Part shown: piece by piece, positions 32,624 to 44,493 of the stretch
Layout of the letters: every line of letters starts with the position of its first letter
How positions within the stretch are numbered: position 1 is the stretch's first letter
Origin: Notospermus geniculatus
Taxonomy: Eukaryota > Nemertea > Pilidiophora > Heteronemertea > Lineidae
Length of the DNA stretch: 64,000 bases
Direction of reading: 5' to 3'
NCBI GenBank assembly: GCA_002633025.1
Contig: NMRB01001463.1
Span: 9,546-73,545 of the forward strand
Made by a program: the position numbers and the translations under genes
The notes under the pieces: generated by a model
Databases searched by the model: none
Told to the model about the DNA's origin: nothing
The model's input: only the letters and a program-made list of their open reading frames with translations

Positions 32624-32982
32624 ATTTGGTGGGATCGTTCATCAATGACATGAACGATGTTAGTTTCAGTCAGCAGCTCACAATGGGGAAACTGAGAACC
32701 ATGCCTCTTCTACCAAATAATCTTGCCGTGTTGGGCTAAATATGGTGTACTTCAAAATTCCACCCACATTTTGCCCAAAGGTATCATCAACACAAAGTAA
32801 TCCCGCAATGACTGCAATAATCACACCGAATGGTTAATTTGGTTGCCAATGTCGTACAGGAGACGTAAACCTAATTTTACATCGGTCAATATCTACGAGG
32901 GCGGGGAGGCCGGCCAGTTACTTCTAGTAAAGGGTACTGCAAGATACATGAGCAATGTCACTCGGTCACTAGGGGAAGAATC

Positions 32983-33122
32983 AGGGGCCATATTCATGAA
33001 GACTTCGCAATTTGCGTGCACGCAAATCTATTGTAAGGCAGTCAGTGAACATTAGGGCGTGTTCAGCCAAACAATAGACTTGCGTGCATGCAAAGTTGCA
33101 AAGGCTTCATGAATATGGCCCC
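32983..33122. mobile_element. foldback MITE family 10 (GGGGCCATATTCATGAA ends)
   Basis: Inverted arms of about 50 bp start GGGGCCATATTCATGAAG and end CTTCATGAATATGGCCCC. Inner parts TTGCGTGCACGCAAATC and GACTTGCGTGCATGCAA also pair, leaving about 40 bp between. No coding capacity. Confidence 0.85.
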
Positions 33123-33777
33123 AGATGACCAAGGGCCCCCTCCCCTGGATTTTTTGTAGATGATCGGTCACTTTTGGTGTTTTTTCTATAGTCAAGAGCT
33201 GAATTTTTATGAAAACGTTCAATGGCGATCACCCCATCTTGGTGTAGCTCCACAGGTCTGAAGACTGAGTAGGGACTGTTTTTCCCTCGAACCACCCGTC
33301 TTCTTGTTTTATCTCCCAATACACATTAAGTGGGCCGAACGTTCTGTCTGTCATTTCACGGCAATTTGGTAATAGGTTCGTTACCATAGAAACTAAAGTA
33401 GTCGGATTTTGATGTTGAAAGATGAAAACGACACCAATTGAGATTGAAATGCCGCCCTCTTATTAAGAAACATCCTTTTCAAAAAAGAAGTTGGTATACC
33501 GTTGCTTTTTGACCTATTGGGTTTAACGCGTCTCAACCATTTCAAAAGTTCTTGACTTTGGTCCTGACATTTGAAAGCAGAGCAAGATCCAAGTGAATAA
33601 TTCACTGAGAAATATCTTTGAAATGGCATGTGAAGTTATGTTGACTTGGAAGGTGAAGCTAGGGGGGAGTTAATCTCCACGACTACAAACCTAACCTGCA
33701 GCTTCATAAAGTGAAATCCAGTTTGAAAGCGTTTCACATCATTACAACTGCGAAGCATTTTCACTGCAGAGTTGCTA
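33123..33777. other. non-coding stretch, nothing recognised
   Basis: No supported feature. Confidence 0.4.
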
Positions 33778-34056
33778 CAGGCACGGATCCAGAGGGGGGT
33801 TTTGGGGGGTCGTGACCCCCTGCTCTCCACCACCAATTGTTCTTTTTTCAAATAATTTGCGAAAACACGTAAAAATAAAGCTTCTGTTTTGATGCTGAGA
33901 TGCCAGGAAATCACGTCTACAGCCTTCTAAATTTCAAAATGTTCTGGGGGAGGCCCCCAGACCTCCCGTCGGCATGGCCACCTCTGCCACTCGCCTGCAA
34001 TGACTGCCTTCAGTGGCCCTGACCCCCCTCTGCCAAAAATCCTGGATCCGCAACTG
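33778..34056. mobile_element. MITE family 4-like, longer member
   Basis: The ends CAGGCACGGATCCAGAGG and ATCCTGGATCCGCAACTG are inverted repeats. The flanking pentamers are TGCTA (33773-33777) and TGCTG (34057-34061). The 279-bp interior differs from the shorter members at 9840, 23980 and 29269 and carries CTGGGGGAGGCCCCCAGACC, a GC-rich hairpin. Confidence 0.75.
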
Positions 34057-34061
34057 TGCTG

Positions 34062-35126
34062 TGCCCTGCATAATCCTTACATTGTCTGCAACTGCCTTCA
34101 GGTTTAGAGCCATTGACCACCCTGAGATATCAGAGATTCTGGCGCTTGCTCCATTCGTCACCGCACACAAACGGTGATGAAAGGAGCAATGTCCAATGAA
34201 AAACCAGCACGAGGTTCCCATGGATGCATTTGGTCTTGTTCTGGAGCACAACTGACAGAAACAAGATGAGCTGGTTTGGGGGGAGGGGACACAGGATCTT
34301 CACATTCGGCCCAAAGGTCAAAGAACTCAACTCAGAGTCGTTGATCAAAAAGTTGACATTACGCAGACCACTCATCGTCAAGGACCATCGTATCATCTCA
34401 TCAGGAAGAGTCAGAATTCCGGTGACTAATTACCGATTGATCTAATGATTCAGAATTCCATACGCCACACTGGTTAGCCGACATATTGAAAAATAATCTG
34501 AAGGAGAACACAGCATATCTTAATGTTGTCTCCATTTCGCGCTGTCATGGTGATGTCATCGGGTAGCGGCCATCGAGTACACTATCGACCAAGCCTGGGT
34601 AATGAGCTCTCGCGCGACATTAACTCTTGGTACGATAATTGAGGCTATTTTAGGAACATACAGAATGCATATTCGATTTTAGATATATGGAGTAGGCCTA
34701 TCGGTACTGAAAGAAACGACAGTGCCATCACCAGGGATCTTCAGTTCCTTGGCCCAGTGTTCTACCACTGCAATCAAGTGACATACCCCACAAGCTGGGC
34801 TAGTACGGATGGCGTTATATTAGGTTACATTGCTTCCCCTTCAGAATATCAAGTCCCTGTGACTGCAGTTACTAAGTGATCTTTTGCTAATCGATCTTGT
34901 CTAACAAAACAGATTACAGTGAGGACTGACATGTCTTGGAAGGAGAATGACAGAATCCTCCCAGTGGGGATTTTTACCTCACTTCTTCTTAGACACTCAC
35001 ACTTTGTGTGCAACTGTATGAAAAGGGGCAACTTGAGAACCAGCTCTGGGAAGATGATGACAGACTGGAGTTGTTGGTGTTACTTGGGCACCGACGTAAA
35101 GAAATAAGAGGTCATCAATGGGATTT
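34062..35126. other. non-coding stretch, nothing recognised
   Basis: No supported feature. Confidence 0.4.
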
Positions 35127-35305
35127 CAGTGCTTCACATAAGACGGGCACAATCACGCCCATGCCCGCAAAATTGCACCGAGGAGCTCGCTTGACCGTGC
35201 TCCTTGGCATCCTTGAAGTAACTGACCATCAAATTTCACGAGTGTGAACAGCTTTTGAGGAGCTCAACTGATTGAGCTCCTGCATATTTCAAACGTGAAG
35301 CACTG
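35127..35305. mobile_element. MITE family 8, copy 1 (CAGTGCTTCACG ends)
   Basis: The left CAGTGCTTCACATAAGACGG and right TTTCAAACGTGAAGCACTG are inverted ends. The interior (GGCGCAATCACGC-like, GAGGAGCTCG, CTCCTTGGCATCCTTGAAGT, TTGAGGAGCTCAACTGATTG) aligns with the copies at 39171 and 39832, but about 30 bp are missing. Confidence 0.8.
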
Positions 35306-36113
35306 CCGAATCGGATTTTGAACGAATGGGACCTTAAGTTTGTATATTCAGTGCTCCACCACTTTGGGCTGGGAGATCTACCCCACTAGCTGGGCCCGTT
35401 AGAACTTGCTGTTTTCTTATCATACCAACAACAAGAGAACTCGGTCTACATGAAGATAGATAGCTGTTTTCATCCACAACGTCTTGTGAGACGAAAATAA
35501 GCAAATTCAATTTTCCGCCTCGGTATGAACACACGTAAAAAACTTGGCTATTATCGCCACAATGCGCAATTTGTGTTTTTTGCGCAGACACCTTGAACTA
35601 CACACATCAAACATGCCGGTAAAACCGCCACAAAACAATACCAACGCAACAAGGTTAATTTGCGAAAGTTCTGCCGCGTGCCGTACGAACGTTTGTAAAG
35701 CGTCTGATCACTTCCTCAAACAGGATACAGCAAATAAAACTTGACATCATTCATTGCAGGAAACAATTCAATTACAGCAAGTATTTCAATTGCCACATTT
35801 AGGAGCTATTACGATGGTTTTTGCCTCCAAAATATTCTTATTACAACTCAATTGTCTCTAAATGCAATTGTAGTCATATTTTTATTCATTGTTAAGTGAT
35901 CGTTTAAAGTGCTTTTGACACATGTGTTTCTTCTGGTGGTCAAAAAACTGTGAAAACTGCGAGTGGCAGGTACGTGTCACTTCAGTCTGCCAGGAATAAG
36001 ACTGACATTACACAAACTACGAGTTAGTTTTTCCGCTTTTCTGTTGCGTGAAGCAACTATGGGTATAATCCACCCTGGATAGTGTGGTCTTCTTTGCATG
36101 CAACTGCTCCAAT
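35306..36113. other. non-coding stretch, nothing recognised
   Basis: No supported feature. Confidence 0.4.
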
Positions 36114-36229
36114 ATTTGGGCTTCCAGGATGGCACAGTGTAAACATCGGCGCCTGTCATCTCTGAGGTTCTGGGTTCAATCTTTGGTCTGGCTTGTTCGG
36201 CTATCTGGGTGGCGCAATGGAAACATCGG
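36114..36229 (+). repeat. two tandem SINE-C heads at a gap edge
   Basis: TCCAGGATGGCACAGTGTAA leads to a B-box-like GGGTTCAATC. About 85 bp later a second head CTATCTGGGTGGCGCAATGG starts and runs into the N run. The head therefore occurs twice in tandem; the rest of the second copy is lost in the gap. Confidence 0.6.
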
Positions 36230-37158
36230 NNNNNNNNNNNNNNNNNNNNNNNNNNNNNNNNNNNNNNNNNNNNNNNNNNNNNNNNNNNNNNNNNNNNNNN
36301 NNNNNNNNNNNNNNNNNNNNNNNNNNNNNNNNNNNNNNNNNNNNNNNNNNNNNNNNNNNNNNNNNNNNNNNNNNNNNNNNNNNNNNNNNNNNNNNNNNNN
36401 NNNNNNNNNNNNNNNNNNNNNNNNNNNNNNNNNNNNNNNNNNNNNNNNNNNNNNNNNNNNNNNNNNNNNNNNNNNNNNNNNNNNNNNNNNNNNNNNNNNN
36501 NNNNNNNNNNNNNNNNNNNNNNNNNNNNNNNNNNNNNNNNNNNNNNNNNNNNNNNNNNNNNNNNNNNNNNNNNNNNNNNNNNNNNNNNNNNNNNNNNNNN
36601 NNNNNNNNNNNNNNNNNNNNNNNNNNNNNNNNNNNNNNNNNNNNNNNNNNNNNNNNNNNNNNNNNNNNNNNNNNNNNNNNNNNNNNNNNNNNNNNNNNNN
36701 NNNNNNNNNNNNNNNNNNNNNNNNNNNNNNNNNNNNNNNNNNNNNNNNNNNNNNNNNNNNNNNNNNNNNNNNNNNNNNNNNNNNNNNNNNNNNNNNNNNN
36801 NNNNNNNNNNNNNNNNNNNNNNNNNNNNNNNNNNNNNNNNNNNNNNNNNNNNNNNNNNNNNNNNNNNNNNNNNNNNNNNNNNNNNNNNNNNNNNNNNNNN
36901 NNNNNNNNNNNNNNNNNNNNNNNNNNNNNNNNNNNNNNNNNNNNNNNNNNNNNNNNNNNNNNNNNNNNNNNNNNNNNNNNNNNNNNNNNNNNNNNNNNNN
37001 NNNNNNNNNNNNNNNNNNNNNNNNNNNNNNNNNNNNNNNNNNNNNNNNNNNNNNNNNNNNNNNNNNNNNNNNNNNNNNNNNNNNNNNNNNNNNNNNNNNN
37101 NNNNNNNNNNNNNNNNNNNNNNNNNNNNNNNNNNNNNNNNNNNNNNNNNNNNNNNNNN
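36230..37158. other. assembly gap, 929 N
   Basis: The gap begins inside a SINE-C head and ends beside a run of 13 C bases. Open frames crossing it are artefacts. Confidence 0.98.
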
Positions 37159-37739
37159 GCCCCCCCCCCCCCCGAGTACACTGGTAAATTTCTTTGCATT
37201 TTGTGCCCTAGGGCCTAAACTGCATGCGGCTAATTACATGCAACAAGAACAGTCATGCCTCTCCACAGTTGCTAGACAGACACAATCAGATAGCCAATCA
37301 GGGGTGCATTAATCATACCACACCTAATCACGCCATGTCGTCGACTGTTTGAAATCGCAACTCCACAATCAGGACAATGCGCTAAAATCATATGACGCCA
37401 TCTTTACATCACAATAGAGCCACGATTGCATTCTATAAACTACCTAAGACATGATTAATTAGCTCCCAGTACCCACGGGGAAATAACGAATCATTAGGCA
37501 CGTTATGTAATGTCATAATTAAGAAAGTGACGTATAAATGATGCTCGATAGCACTGGTGAAATCGGGAATCAGATTTTCTGGTGTAGATCCCTGGAGATG
37601 TTTTTGATGGAGCTGGTGACTCATGGTTCTTCTCCAACAGATGGGGTTGCTATTACATATAGTCTGTTCCAATATCAAAAGACATGGAAGGTTCATTACA
37701 TTAGCTGCCCTACACACACCTGTGGCACTAAGACATGGG
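37159..37739. other. non-coding stretch, nothing recognised
   Basis: No supported feature after the poly-C gap edge. Confidence 0.4.
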
Positions 37740-38038
37740 AAACATCCCCTTTTGTATTTTATTTTTCTCTCAGGGCTGAAGCCAAAGTATTATTGGTCCT
37801 GGTAAGTAAGGAAGAGGCCATCTCAAGCTACTCATGTTCCTCACTTGGATGGGGTCTTTTGCTTGCCCTTGCGAAGAAACAAGGTACAAGGCGCCATGGG
37901 TTACTGTCCCATGCGACGGACGTGAAGCGCCGGGAATGAAATCCCATATTGCTTGGGCTGGATTCGAACCCGGGACTTGCCGCTTGCTGAGCCAACATGG
38001 TAACCACTCGGCTACTAGGACTCCTCAAACATCCCCTT
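37740..38038 (-). repeat. SINE-A copy 6 with 12-bp target duplication
   Basis: AAACATCCCCTT flanks the element exactly (37740-37751 and 38027-38038), giving an insertion of 275 bp at 37752-38026. The minus-strand B box (complement of GGATTCGAACCC), the CTTTTGCTTGCCCTTGC body and the poly-T-rich end TATTTTATTTTTCTC are intact. This is the clearest copy for defining SINE-A ends. Confidence 0.95.
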
Positions 38039-38538
38039 CAACTCTATGTCCATCCCGACATCTCAGGAACCTCTCGGACATTCTCAACTGACACACAACT
38101 CAAACCACTTCCTCTGTGGACGCTTTTGCTAACAGAATTCAACAGCAATCGATTTTGCCGTCAGTCTTGATTAAATGACAGCGACTGAGATGTTCTATAT
38201 ATATCCAATTTACAAGATTCTCCTATCAATAACTTGTTGTTAACGCACGAGTTTAGTTAGCGCGGTTTTACATTGGTCACATATTGCCAAAGTAGTTTAC
38301 AATCGTTTGCTACATGGTCGTTTGGTATAATCTGGCAATTTTCTGGTTGGCAAGGACTCGGAGCTTCATTAAGGTGCTCCTCCATGTGCGTTTTCCTTTG
38401 CAAGTTGGCTCTGAATGCGCAGTTCACCATTGCGGTTTCTTTACAATTGACACTCAGACCAATGACACAAATTATTGCTCATTGTCATCAACGGTCCAGC
38501 TGTCATAGAGAGCCAATGGAAGACCTTCGTTCCATTAG
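38039..38538. other. non-coding stretch, nothing recognised
   Basis: No supported feature. Confidence 0.4.
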
Positions 38539-38679
38539 CAGTGTTTCCGCCAGAGGGTACTAAGAGTACTGTGGAAGTACCCTCAAAGGAACAGAAAAAG
38601 GCCATTTTCTTTAATTTCATGGGGGTTTTGCTGATTTTGAAGAAATTAGACCCTCAAAAATTTTCTGGCAGAGACCCTG
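38539..38679. mobile_element. MITE family 5, copy 2
   Basis: The left CAGTGTTTCCGCCAGAGGGT and right TTTCTGGCAGAGACCCTG are inverted ends, matching the family at 9530. Interior GTACTAAGAGTAC is a small palindrome. It directly abuts the family-9 MITE at 38686. Confidence 0.75.
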
Positions 38680-38685
38680 ATTAAC

Positions 38686-38827
38686 GGCCACCAGCAGTAA
38701 ACGGTCCTAGAACGTCACAGAATTCGACGTCACAGAGAAGAAATGCACGCCATAATGACATGGACGCCACGGCTTACGTCTGTGACGTCAAATTTTGTGT
38801 CGTCCTAGGACCGCTAACCGGCGGCCT
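38686..38827. mobile_element. MITE family 9, copy 2
   Basis: The left GGCCACCAGCAGTAAACGGT and CCTAGAACGTCAC pair with the right GTCCTAGGACCGCTAACC and GGCGGCC. The interior matches 24645-24799. TGACGTCA is present at 38783-38790. Confidence 0.8.
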
Positions 38828-39170
38828 ATGGGCAGTAAAGCCTCCCATTACTCCTGCGAGAAAACTCTGATGCGGAGAGCCGCCTTTAATGCTGTCTGCC
38901 ATCACTACCATATGTCACCTTGATGACTGACATACCGTCAGATTTCCCCAGAGAGTAGAACACACACAAAGACACTCTCACTTTGTTCATTACTGCAAAT
39001 ATTTTGATTAGAAAATCAACCTGTCTCCAGGACAGATGTCCCAAGTCAATTTCACCTGATTAACGTCACAATCTACAGAGGACACCACATTAAAGGTACT
39101 ACGATTATGTACATGTAGAATCTGCTATGAAACAGTTGGTCCATTTTGCCATACTGGGTGTACGTTATTT
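38828..39170. other. non-coding stretch, nothing recognised
   Basis: No supported feature. Confidence 0.4.
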
Positions 39171-39377
39171 ACTTCACGTAAGATGGGCGCAATCACGCTC
39201 GCGCCCCTGTGCGCCCGCAAAATTGTGCCAAGGAGCTCGATTGACCGCACTCCTCGGCATCCTTGAAGTTCAGGCGTGAGTGTGAACAGCTCTCCTTCAT
39301 GAGTGTAAACAGCTCTGCTCGAGCCTTTGAGGAGCTCAACTGATTGAGCTCCTGCAGATTTCAAACGTAAAGCACTG
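39171..39377. mobile_element. MITE family 8, copy 2
   Basis: It begins ACTTCACGTAAGATGGGCGC, so the outermost bases of the left end are changed, and ends TTTCAAACGTAAAGCACTG. The interior is very similar to 39832-40045, including GTTCAGGCGTGAGTGTGAAC and CGAGCCTTTGAGGAGCTC. Confidence 0.8.
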
Positions 39378-39831
39378 CGTTATGCGTGGGATGGTGTGTT
39401 CATGTGCTACAGTGCTATGATCAACCGGCTTGATGTGGAAATTGTCAAAATTTGTTAAAGAATGTTTGCAGATGGAGCCATGAATATGTGCTATCATTAT
39501 TGTTCCGATGCTCGATCATAAAACATCCTATGGCAGATTTCACACGCTGGTGATCTATTTCCTTTCATGTCCCATCCTAAAAAATGAAATATCGCCTGTT
39601 GGTCCTAACCCACGCTTATTATGTCAAAAGATAGTGATGCCATAATATACAAGTGCAAACACCGATTAAAAGTACCCTTATAGAATGATGATTAATCGCC
39701 AAGGACAAACAGACATTAGGAGACATCAAGTCATTATGTATTTTATTCAAGGAATTCAGGCCACAGAGATGAAATTTTGAGTTTTTTAAGGTTTACTGCC
39801 ATTTTGCCTTTTCCTATTCGCCCTCTGATAC
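39378..39831. other. non-coding stretch, nothing recognised
   Basis: AT-rich; no supported feature. Confidence 0.4.
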
Positions 39832-40045
39832 CAGTGCTTCACGTAATAAGACGGGCGCAATCACGCTCGCGCCGCTGCGCGCCCGCAAAATTGCGCCGAG
39901 GAGCTGGACTGACCGCGCTCCTCGGCATCCTTGAAGTTCAGGCGCGAGTGTGAACAGCTCTCCTTCACGAGTGTGAACAGCTCTCCTCGAGCCTTTGAGG
40001 AGCTCAGATGATTGAGCTCCTGCAGATTTCAAACGTAAAGCACTG
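39832..40045. mobile_element. MITE family 8, copy 3 with target duplication
   Basis: The ends CAGTGCTTCACGTAATAAGA and AACGTAAAGCACTG are inverted. TGATAC flanks both sides (39826-39831 and 40046-40051). The copy is GC rich and only 16 bp from the next MITE at 40062. Confidence 0.85.
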
Positions 40046-40061
40046 TGATACGAACTCCTTA

Positions 40062-40583
40062 GGCCATTCATTTTTTATTTGTTGTTTAGCGGACCCGCCG
40101 TAGTTAGATTTTGGGAATTTGGAAAAAAAATAAAATTGAAAAAATACGACTTTTTTATTCCCGCCGGTCCCGTTTTTCAACCTTTCAATGTTTTTTTCAA
40201 AAGCGGGAGATTTAAATCTCGCGCCAGTCGTTGTCAGATCGTGATCAGCGCCCTCAATCGATCTTGGGATGAACCATAACTGGTACCCGGCATCTACCAG
40301 CGTAAATAGCCGCCTACGACATGATGTACGAGAGTCATGAGAGTAGACATCAATGCATGCTGTTGTGTAGTGTGAGATGGGCATGTGTGAAATTGCTGAT
40401 TTTTTGATGATATTTGAGTTTTTTTATTTCCGCCTGTCTTGGTTTCACTCGATAAAGGCTTGCTAAAATGGAAAATTAAAATCCATCAGAAAGATTGGAC
40501 TTTTATTTTTATTTTTTTCCTGTCTCCTGTCTTGAGTTTACTGGGAAAAAATCCGCTAAACAACAAATAAAAAAAGAATGGCC
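40062..40583. mobile_element. MITE family 6, copy 1, with TTA target duplication
   Basis: The 522-bp element has inverted arms of about 36 bp: left GGCCATTCATTTTTTATTTG, TTGTTTAGCGGA; right TCCGCTAAACAACAAATAAA, AAGAATGGCC. TTA flanks both ends (40059-40061 and 40584-40586). The related element at 44494 has GGCCACAC ends and a TAA duplication. No transposase frame is visible. Confidence 0.88.
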
Positions 40584-40589
40584 TTAGCA

Positions 40590-41361
40590 GCAAACCCTAA
40601 CCGTAAACATGGTGAACCGGGAAACAGCGAAATGGGATGACGCTTTTTCTAACTTTCGGTTTGAAGCAAAGATGATTTTGGATTCAAATCAAGCAAGCTG
40701 GGCCAGAGGAAACACACAATCTATATAACTTGGCCTGATTTGTGTACATATACATCACATAATGTTGCAGAACAAAAGGAGACATTTTCCTATTAATATT
40801 TTTAGGTCAACAGCAGCAAAGAGACACTCACAACCATCAGACGAAAGACGTAATTAGTGCTAATTATTTAAGTAGTCAATACCTCATCGATTAGGCCAAG
40901 GTTTCATGTTATATGTATTTGTGTCAGTTCCACGTGTGGGTCTTTTTATGTGCCACCGCAGGAGTTGCCAATCATACTACCCAGAACATCTTCGATGATC
41001 GAAGGCCGATCTGCTCTCCACTACGTTACACCGCACATCACCCTTCGAGAAAGTGACAGGTCCACGGCGTATGTGCCAATCAGAATCGGTGTTGTAAAAT
41101 TTGAATCGTGGTACAAAGAGTTGTAGCCGAAGACCCGATATAAAGTGTCATATGATTGGTCGACCGGTAAAGTTGGCATGGTGCCAAGATACGCCGCTGA
41201 CTGGTCTATTTCTCGCAGGGTGATGTGCGATGTAACGCAGTGGAGAGCAGATCGGCCTTCGATTATCGAAGATGACCCAGAATGGACCGATGACGAAGGA
41301 TGTCCTGTCCTTATGTGACACCCCTCCATACGGATAAGGCTTATAGAGCTTTCCACTGTAA
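40590..41361. other. non-coding stretch with a small inverted repeat
   Basis: AAGGCCGATCTGCTCTCCAC (41003) recurs inverted as GTGGAGAGCAGATCGGCCTT (41239), with nearby TCGATGATCGA/TCGATTATCGA. The pair bounds about 260 bp, which may be another old foldback element. No coding feature. Confidence 0.5.
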
Positions 41362-41830
41362 TACACTCTCAAAGCGCATAACATTATTACCCCAGTCTTC
41401 CAGAAACGTTTCTGGTGAACTCAAGGAGCAGTTCATTCAGACCATCACTTCATCCTTTCAGACCAGTTGTGATGCTGTACAGTCTCAAAGTGCTTCACAT
41501 TATTACCCCAGTCTTCCAGAAACCTTTCTGGGGAACTCAAGGAGCAGTTCATTCAGACCACCACTTGATCCTTTCAGACCAGTTGTGATGCTGTACAGTC
41601 TCAACGGACTTCACATTATTACCCCAGTCCCTCCAGAAACGTTTCTTGGGAACTCAAGGAGCAGTTCATTCAGACAATCACTTGATCCTTTCAGACCAGT
41701 TGTGATGCTGTACAGTCTCAAAGTGCTTCACATTATTACCCCAGTCCCTCCAAAAACATTTCTGGGGAACTCAAGGAGCAGTTCATTCAGTACTCACTCA
41801 ATCCTTTCAGACAAGTTGAGAGCACAAGGT
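41362..41830 (+). repeat. tandem repeat, four units of 115-118 bp
   Basis: The unit AGTCTCAAAGTGCTTCACAT, TATTACCCCAGTCTTCCAG, GGGGAACTCAAGGAGCAGTTC, CAGACCAGTTGTGATGCTGTAC recurs with starts near 41362, 41481, 41596 and 41713. A 231-codon plus-strand frame crosses the array, but the first unit is read in a different frame from the later ones and the unit also occurs alone at 30735, so it is not a gene. Confidence 0.88.
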
Positions 41831-42195
41831 GGCGACTCCACAGAGGCCAAAGCTCAGCTACTTCCACCGCGCTCCCTTCAAGCAAGAATGGCCCCACTAG
41901 AACAAGAAAGGCTGGGTGCTTCAACTTGTATGTCAACTACTATACCATTATTGTTACTGAGAAATGACCCTCGGTCGATATGTCAGTCAACATGACTCTC
42001 CTCCGTCAAGGACAAGGAGGTTATGTCCAAAAGCAGACACCTGTTCACCTTGACCTCTGAAACCAGGCATGGAGCAAGACTTATTTGTGACAAACATCAA
42101 ATTTGGCGTATTTTGTTAAAATTGCCTTGCAAATTTTCAGTCAAGAGATATTGATGCCCCTCTCTTCTTCAAACCGGATTACCCCATCCACCCCA
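41831..42195. other. non-coding stretch, nothing recognised
   Basis: No supported feature. Confidence 0.4.
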
Positions 42196-42449
42196 TCCGA
42201 GTGGTCATCACATCCACTCAGCAAGCGGCAGGCACCAGGTTCGAATCTAGCCCGGGCCATACGGGATTTCATTCCCAGCTCTTCATGTCCGTCGCGTGGG
42301 AAGTAAGCTGTGATGCCTTGTACCTTGTGTCTTTGCAAGGGCAAGTAAAAGACCCTATCCAAGTGAGGAACATGAGTAGCTTGAGATGGCCTCTTACCAG
42401 GGCCAATAATGCTATGGCTTCAGCTCTGATGGAAATTAAATACAAATAC
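42196..42449 (+). repeat. SINE-A copy 7
   Basis: The head CCGAGTGGTCATCACATCCA, B box GGTTCGAATCT, body CTTTGCAAGGGCAAGTAAAA and AGGGCCAATAATGCTATGGC, and tail ATTAAATACAAATA are present. The flanks TACCCCATCC (left) and TACCCCAGCC (right) may be a mutated target duplication. The first dozen bases of the head are missing. Confidence 0.85.
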
Positions 42450-44215
42450 CCCAGCCCCCTCCCCATCTCTCAATTTCGAACATGATAATTCAATCTCTAG
42501 CGCAGCCTTTATCAACTTGTTTTCGATGCATTAATCGGTATAAAAAGCAACTTAGCACTTCCACAATTACAATTTCCTCTCAGATTAATTAGGTAAATCT
42601 CTTTGCTCCACCTCAAACAATCACCATTTACCTAAAAATAGACACCATATTCAAACAATCCGGCATTCATAACAATACATTTTTTTTATCAAAGCAAATC
42701 GACATGATTTATTCACAAACAATACACAATTATTTTTCCCATAATGCAATCACACGAGCACAGAGCCACACGACAAAAAATTCGTAATCTACAAAAGCAG
42801 TTTATCACAATTTTGGACTCCATAATCAGTCAGAAATGCATCGCCAGGGCAACAGCCAATAAAATGGACTCATTCAGCAATCAGTGTCACGCACAGTACG
42901 ACAAAGTGCCAGTCTACTTTCGTGTACAAAATAATATCCAATTTATGCCAAACTTGCATTGGAATGGGCCCGTACGGATATAATATTCTGTTTAGCTTAG
43001 TTGACAAAACAACCGAATAAGCCAGCAGGAAACAGCTGGTATATTTGTATACAATGTAGCATACAGCCTCATTTAGCTTGTTTTGTGTCAACAACGCTTT
43101 AGATATCAAAATGATTTTATGGTATATACATAAATCAGTGCCTGGCTGTACCACTCCTAAAATCAAGCTGCAGTGTGACCAGTCACAAAGTGCAAACAAC
43201 ATGAAAGATCGAGATGCAGTCTTCTGGTAACCTTTACTGTGCACGGATCCGGTCCACATCCGAGTCCGTCTTTAAACAGGTCATCCGAAAACTGCGCAAG
43301 ATTCGCTAGGTGTTCCGACTCAAAAAGCCGGACCGGACTCGCACTCGGCTTCCACATGCGGAAATGGATGCCATGAAACACTGCAATGAAAATCCATTTT
43401 ATCAATTTTTTGACAGACCGGACACAGACTGGAATCTGACTCAATCCGTGTGCCAGTAAGCGCTGCTTTAATCAGCCAGAATGCTAGAAATGATGAGACA
43501 CAGCGGCTCACTGTCATGGTGTCCTCAGCTGCACCCATCGACTATAAAACAGTTAATGTCACGAAAGAAGAAAGTATTGCCCACATTTCGAGTATTTGTT
43601 CACATGTTCAAGTGTTCACAATTTGATCCTGATGCACATTCAAGTGGCTGTACCCATCCGAGCAAGTGCTTGCAAATTTGCATATGTATATACATTCACT
43701 GAGTCATGACCAATCGGAGAATAAAACCTTTTGTCCTGATCGTCTTTATTCCTTTCCGCACGAACTGAGTTATGACGATGCATCGTGTCCGTCAACATGG
43801 CCTCCTCCTATTACGACTTTAATTACTGATTACGGATTCATTAATAAACGTGTATCGCTGACTTCATTGTACCTGGGGCACGGCAATTGACGCAGTCATC
43901 GGCAACCGTCTGTGCGTCTCTTTGTCTTTCCCGTCCCGGTAGAATTGATTTGCCGTATTTGATTAGGAGATGTTGGCGACCAATCACAACAGATTATAAT
44001 CCTAACGGTCTGTCGAGGGTGATAAAACTGAGAAGTTATCCGAATGAACAAAGGGGTGGTGGACGTGATTAGTTCACGATAATGTTACAAAGCAAAGTCC
44101 ACAGTTGTATTTATGATGGTTTTATCGCAGAAGTGTAGAATTGAAAGTCATAAGTCGAAGTGACTCCATAGAGAACTGGCAACAGCCATATGAATGTAAT
44201 GAAATGAAAGGGATA
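42450..44215. other. non-coding stretch, nothing recognised
   Basis: This 1.8-kb stretch has overlapping short frames on the minus strand (42870-43538) without motifs. No repeat boundary was found. Confidence 0.4.
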
Positions 44216-44490
44216 TCAGGGATAGCCTAGTGGTTATCACGTCTGCTTTGCAAGTGGCAGGTCCTGGGTTCAAATCCAGCTCGGGCCGTATGGGAAAAAT
44301 CATCCCCGGCTTTCACGTCCCTTGTATGGGACAGTAAGCCGTGGTGCTTGTACCTTGTGCTTTTGCAAGGGCAAGTAAAAGATCCCATCCAAGTGAGGAA
44401 CATGAGTAGCTGATATGGCCTCATCCGTACTCAGCAGGGCTAACAATGTAATGGCTTCGGCCCTGATGGAAAAATCTAATAAAATACAAC
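44216..44490 (+). repeat. SINE-A copy 8
   Basis: The head TCAGGGATAGCCTAGTGGTT, B box GGGTTCAAATCC (one base off), body TTTTGCAAGGGCAAGTAAAA and tail CTAATAAAATACAAC are present. A family-6 MITE starts immediately after the tail (44494). Confidence 0.88.
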
Positions 44491-44493
44491 TAA

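Noticed and set aside
36084-37312. Long open frames across N runs (also at 48641-49486 and 22235-22506)
   Set aside because: Ns cannot contain stops, so these frames are artefacts of the gaps.
41300-41995. 231-codon plus-strand open frame with repeated peptides
   Set aside because: It reads through a non-coding tandem array; the first unit is in another frame from the later ones (115- and 117-bp steps), and single copies of the unit elsewhere are not open.
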